The position numbers and the translations under genes were made by a program. From JBMYQA01 sp049600855 (lineage in GTDB: Bacteria > Bacteroidota > Bacteroidia > Cytophagales > Flammeovirgaceae): 17,806 bases of DNA. The notes beneath the pieces are model-generated. The model was not told the DNA's origin and made no database searches. It worked only from the letters and a program-made list of their open reading frames with translations. The stretch spans positions 1-17,806 of the forward strand of contig JBMYQA010000110.1 in NCBI GenBank assembly GCA_049600855.1, written 5' to 3'. Each line of letters starts with the position of its first letter. The stretch's first letter is position 1. Below are positions 14,946-17,806 of this stretch, in pieces.

Positions 14946-15042
14946 CATGAACAATAGATTTATCCAAAGCAGTTCTTCTTGAGCAGCTCCGTTAAAAATA
15001 GTGAGCAACTCACAAAAACTAGATTCTGAAAGACAAAAGTTC

Positions 15043-16992
15043 ATGATAGCAATACAAAACATTTCCTTTTACTTTGGCAGTAGAGTTTTATATAAAGATG
15101 CCTCCTTACACATTAAGCCTAAAGATAGAATCGGCTTAATTGGTTTAAATGGTACAGGTAAGAGTACCTTACTTCGTATGATTAATGGAGAAATGCAGCC
15201 TGAAGAAGGATCTATTTCTATGCCTAAAGATTGTACTTTAGGTTTCTTAAACCAAGACCTGCTTTCCTTTCTGACCGATGATTCTATTTTAACCGTTGCT
15301 ATGCAAGCCTTTAGCAAACAACTCGAATTACAGGGTAGAATCGATCGAATTCTCAAACAAATGGAAGAAAACTATGAGGATAAATTAGTTAGCAAGCTCA
15401 CCCAAGCACAAGAGGAGTTTGAAATGTTGGGCGGCTATACCATTCGTTCTCAAGCAGAAGAAATCTTAGAAGGTTTAGGTTTTAAAACTGCTGATTTAGA
15501 ACGCCCACTACAAGAGTTTTCGGGAGGCTGGCGCATGCGTGTGATGTTGGCAAAACTGCTCCTTCAAAAACCCTCTTTACTCATGCTCGATGAGCCTACT
15601 AACCACTTAGATTTACCTTCCATCCAATGGCTCGAAAGTTATTTAAATAGTTATGAAGGAGCCGTGATCATTGTCTCTCACGATCGACACTTTTTAGATC
15701 GCGCAGTCAACTCAATTGTCGAAGTTTCTGGTGGAAAGCTGAATTGGTATTCGGGAAATTACCAATTTTACCTCGAAGAGAAAGAACTGCGAAACGAGTT
15801 GCAAGCGAATGCTTACAAAAACCAGCAACAACAAATCAAACAAACCGAACGCTTCATTGACCGCTTTAGAGCCAAAGCCACAAAAGCACGACAAGTGCAA
15901 TCCAAAATCAAACTACTCGAAAAAATGGATCGCGTAGAAGAAGTGGTGGACGATTCCATTTCCATGAACTTCGATTTCCGTTTTGCTCAGCAGCCAGGTA
16001 AAATAATTGCTAGCCTAAAAAATGCGAGCAAAGCTTATGGTGCGCTAGAAATTCTAAAAAATACAGCAGCCACCATTATGCGTGGCGATAAGATTGCACT
16101 CATTGGCGCCAATGGTAAAGGAAAATCTACCTTACTTCGCATGGTTGCGGGTACGGAAGACTTTGAAGGAGAGTTGCAACCTGGTCATAATGTCATTCCG
16201 TCATTCTATGCACAACATCAGCTAGAAGCACTCAGCTTAGAAAGTGAGATTCTTGAAGAGTTAATGCAATCAGGCTCTGAACGTACTGAACTGGAACTGA
16301 GGAATTTACTAGGCTGTTTCCTATTTACAGGTGATGATGTCTTTAAGAAAATCAAAGTACTTTCTGGAGGGGAAAAGTCGAGAGTGGCCTTGGCTAAAAC
16401 CTTGATTTCACAGGCCAACTTTTTATTACTCGATGAGCCTACCAATCACCTCGATATGCAATCGGTAAGCATACTAGCCGATGCCTTGAAAAATTACCAA
16501 GGCACCTACCTCGTTGTTTCACACGATCGACATTTTATTAGTAAAATTGCCAATAAGATTTGGTACATTGAAGACATGCAAGTGCGGGAGTATCCAGGAA
16601 CTTATGATGAGTACATGACTTGGCTCGCTAAAAAAGAAACGGAGCAATTACAGACTAAGGAAGAAGCCAATCCAACAAGCAAAGAACCTGTAAAATCGAA
16701 AGAAGACACGCAAAAAGTAACGACTCCACAACTCAGTAGAGAACAACAAAAGGAACTCAGTCGAAAGGTAAGTAAGGCCAAAAAGTTGGTTGCAGAGCTA
16801 GAGACTAAAATTGACGCATTAGAAACGGAAAAAAAGCAGTTAGAAGCAGAAATGGCTAAACCTGACGTGTATAGCAATCCTGAGCTATTGGCAGAACTTT
16901 CTCAAAAATACGAACAACGTAAAATCGACTTGGAACAAGCAAACGATGCATGGACAGAAGCTGCCTTAGCGTTGGAAGAATTAGAAGGCTAA
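15043..16992 (+). CDS. ABC-F family ATPase (Uup/YheS-like)
   Basis: A 649-residue ribosome-associated type protein with two ABC domains and no membrane part. I start it at the ATG at 15043 because 'MIAIQNISFYFGSRVLYKDA' is the usual ABC-F beginning; an in-frame GTG at 15001 would add 14 residues without homology pattern. Walker A motifs are GLNGTGKST (34-42) and GANGKGKST (355-363). Signatures are FSGGW (159) and LSGGE (440). Walker B regions carry DEPTNHLD (183-190 and 464-471), the ABC-F hallmark. The inter-domain linker (about 245-300) is charged and helical, as in translation factors of this family. The C-terminal 85 residues (563-649) form a coiled coil like the Uup C-terminal domain. 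The likely role is resolving stalled ribosomes or ribosome assembly. A resistance role is possible but unsupported. Confidence 0.94.
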   Translation: MIAIQNISFYFGSRVLYKDASLHIKPKDRIGLIGLNGTGKSTLLRMINGEMQPEEGSISMPKDCTLGFLNQDLLSFLTDDSILTVAMQAFSKQLELQGRIDRILKQMEENYEDKLVSKLTQAQEEFEMLGGYTIRSQAEEILEGLGFKTADLERPLQEFSGGWRMRVMLAKLLLQKPSLLMLDEPTNHLDLPSIQWLESYLNSYEGAVIIVSHDRHFLDRAVNSIVEVSGGKLNWYSGNYQFYLEEKELRNELQANAYKNQQQQIKQTERFIDRFRAKATKARQVQSKIKLLEKMDRVEEVVDDSISMNFDFRFAQQPGKIIASLKNASKAYGALEILKNTAATIMRGDKIALIGANGKGKSTLLRMVAGTEDFEGELQPGHNVIPSFYAQHQLEALSLESEILEELMQSGSERTELELRNLLGCFLFTGDDVFKKIKVLSGGEKSRVALAKTLISQANFLLLDEPTNHLDMQSVSILADALKNYQGTYLVVSHDRHFISKIANKIWYIEDMQVREYPGTYDEYMTWLAKKETEQLQTKEEANPTSKEPVKSKEDTQKVTTPQLSREQQKELSRKVSKAKKLVAELETKIDALETEKKQLEAEMAKPDVYSNPELLAELSQKYEQRKIDLEQANDAWTEAALALEELEG

Positions 16993-17001
16993 TTGCAACA
17001 C

Positions 17002-17034
17002 ATGCCTACATGGTGTAAAATGTCATGTAGGTAT
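17002..17034. terminator. Long hairpin after the ABC-F gene
   Basis: ATGCCTACATG (17002-17012), an 11-nt loop, CATGTAGGTAT (17024-17034) pairs over 11 bp with one G-T wobble. It begins 10 bp after the ABC-F stop codon. It lacks a T-run on the + strand, so it may protect the 3' end or act with the next hairpin. Confidence 0.5.
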
Positions 17035-17038
17035 ATGC

Positions 17039-17068
17039 AAAAAAAGCTTGAGAAATCCCCAAGCTTTT
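17039..17068. terminator. Bidirectional terminator between ABC-F and secreted-protein genes
   Basis: AAAAGCTTG (17042-17050), a 9-nt loop, CAAGCTTTT (17060-17068) is a perfect 9-bp stem. Seven A residues at 17039-17045 give a good T-run for leftward transcripts, and TTTT ends the rightward stem. Confidence 0.8.
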
Positions 17069-17136
17069 CACATCATTATCTAAACTTAAACGCTCTCGTT
17101 TTTTATGGTTTTTGCGAGTTTAGTAATGAACTTGTC

Positions 17137-17754
17137 TTATTTCACTACGTATTGGTTAGTGAATGTTTTATCGTGCGAAGTCACTACTACAGTATATACG
17201 CCTTTGGTTAATTTGTCCATATTAAACAGGTAATTGCCATTTTCTTCGCCACTATAGCTCTCTGTATACACTTCATTACCTAAAGCATCGGTAATCACCA
17301 CATTTACAGTTGCCTGAGCATTTGCAAATCCAATTCTCAATTTATTTGCTTGAAGTGCATCAGGGGCAATTACCGTTTCGAAGTCCAATGCATTTACTGT
17401 TTGTCCCACTTCAATTTCTTCCGTGAATGTATCTGAACCTGACTCGATTTTTATCGTGTACGTACCTTCTCCCAATTGTGATAAATCATATCGCTTACGA
17501 AGCTCCTGCGTATCGTATTGGGTCTCTCTTAATACCAATTGATTTGCTTGATCGTAAATCTTAATACTCACTTTCTGCTTAGTGAGATTATCAAAAGAAA
17601 GTACAATTTTGTTTGTTCCTTTTTCAGTTCTTAAGCTGTAAGCAAACTTCGCATCTGCACTTGCTCCACTTCCTCTGCTTGCTTGTACGTTGGTGTAAAA
17701 TAATGTGGCTACTACTAAAGAAAATACTACTCCTAAGATTTGTCGGGTTTTCAT
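17137..17754 (-). CDS. Secreted protein with two tandem beta-sandwich repeats
   Basis: A 205-residue exported protein. Residues 1-25 are a Sec signal peptide with cleavage likely after VQA. Two repeats follow, about 49-116 and 138-205. They align as K-I-V-L-S-F-D-N ... V-S-I-K-I-Y-D ... L-G-E-G-T-Y-T-I-K-I ... and K-L-R-I-G-F-A-N ... V-N-V-V-I-T-D ... L-T-K-G-V-Y-T-V-V-V. The pattern 'I-x-D-x-x-G/N-x-x-V ... G-x-Y-x-V-x-V ... K' is shared with type IX secretion sorting domains and with DUF3244-type small secreted proteins. Because the last repeat runs to the C-terminal K, it could be a sorting domain, but there is no catalytic or binding domain to be carried, so a small structural or periplasmic protein is more likely. 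There is no partner gene in the window. Confidence 0.8.
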   Translation of the reverse strand: MKTRQILGVVFSLVVATLFYTNVQASRGSGASADAKFAYSLRTEKGTNKIVLSFDNLTKQKVSIKIYDQANQLVLRETQYDTQELRKRYDLSQLGEGTYTIKIESGSDTFTEEIEVGQTVNALDFETVIAPDALQANKLRIGFANAQATVNVVITDALGNEVYTESYSGEENGNYLFNMDKLTKGVYTVVVTSHDKTFTNQYVVK

Positions 17755-17806
17755 TTTAATAAGATTAAGTCGTTTATGAATGATTAATTTGACAATCTTA
17801 GTTTTT

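Noticed and set aside
15001..15042. GTG start extending the ABC-F protein by 14 residues
   Set aside because: The extension (SNSQKLDSERQKF) has no family pattern, and the ATG at 15043 gives the usual N-terminus.
16993..17211. 72-codon frame directly after the ABC-F gene
   Set aside because: It runs through two hairpins and into the end of the opposite-strand secreted-protein gene.

Overview
The window looks like ordinary chromosome from a Bacteroidota bacterium, probably a free-living member near the Cytophagales. It is AT-rich. Several genes are preceded by the Bacteroidota -7 promoter motif TAnnTTTG, and clear Shine-Dalgarno sequences are mostly absent. Protein types common in this phylum are present: a lipoprotein NUC1 nuclease, a GreA-like small protein, a Uup-type ABC-F ATPase and a small secreted beta-sandwich protein. 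The phylum call is fairly firm; the order is a guess. I see no rRNA, tRNA, CRISPR array, integrase, transposase or recognisable defence island.

Layout. 1-2433: a small SRPBCC-fold protein, then a cytoplasmic M3 oligopeptidase. 2434-2982: a long non-coding stretch with a possible decayed reading frame. 2983-4480: a lipoprotein DNA/RNA non-specific endonuclease with an extra N-terminal beta-rich domain and a strong terminator. 4487-5540: a divergent pair, an NlpC/P60-like protein and a Gre-factor-like protein. 5521-8924: a TetR regulator plus GH5 glycosidase operon, divergent from a sterol-desaturase-family membrane protein; a perfect 16-bp palindrome overlaps the desaturase promoter. 8997-11942: an FtsX/LolE-type permease, divergent from an FbpC-like ABC ATPase and a small unknown protein. 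11986-14723: leftward genes for a small membrane protein, a secreted alpha/beta hydrolase and a prohibitin-family protein. 15043-17754: an ABC-F ATPase facing a secreted two-repeat protein.

Most units are single genes or pairs separated by recognisable hairpin terminators. The only clear regulatory circuit is the TetR/GH5/desaturase divergon. No multi-gene novel system is evident. The observations most worth following are the Gre-like protein, which keeps the D-x-x-E spacing of the GreA catalytic tip, the TetR divergon with its palindrome, the orphan ABC ATPase with its unknown partner, and two non-coding regions with repeat-like or decayed content.
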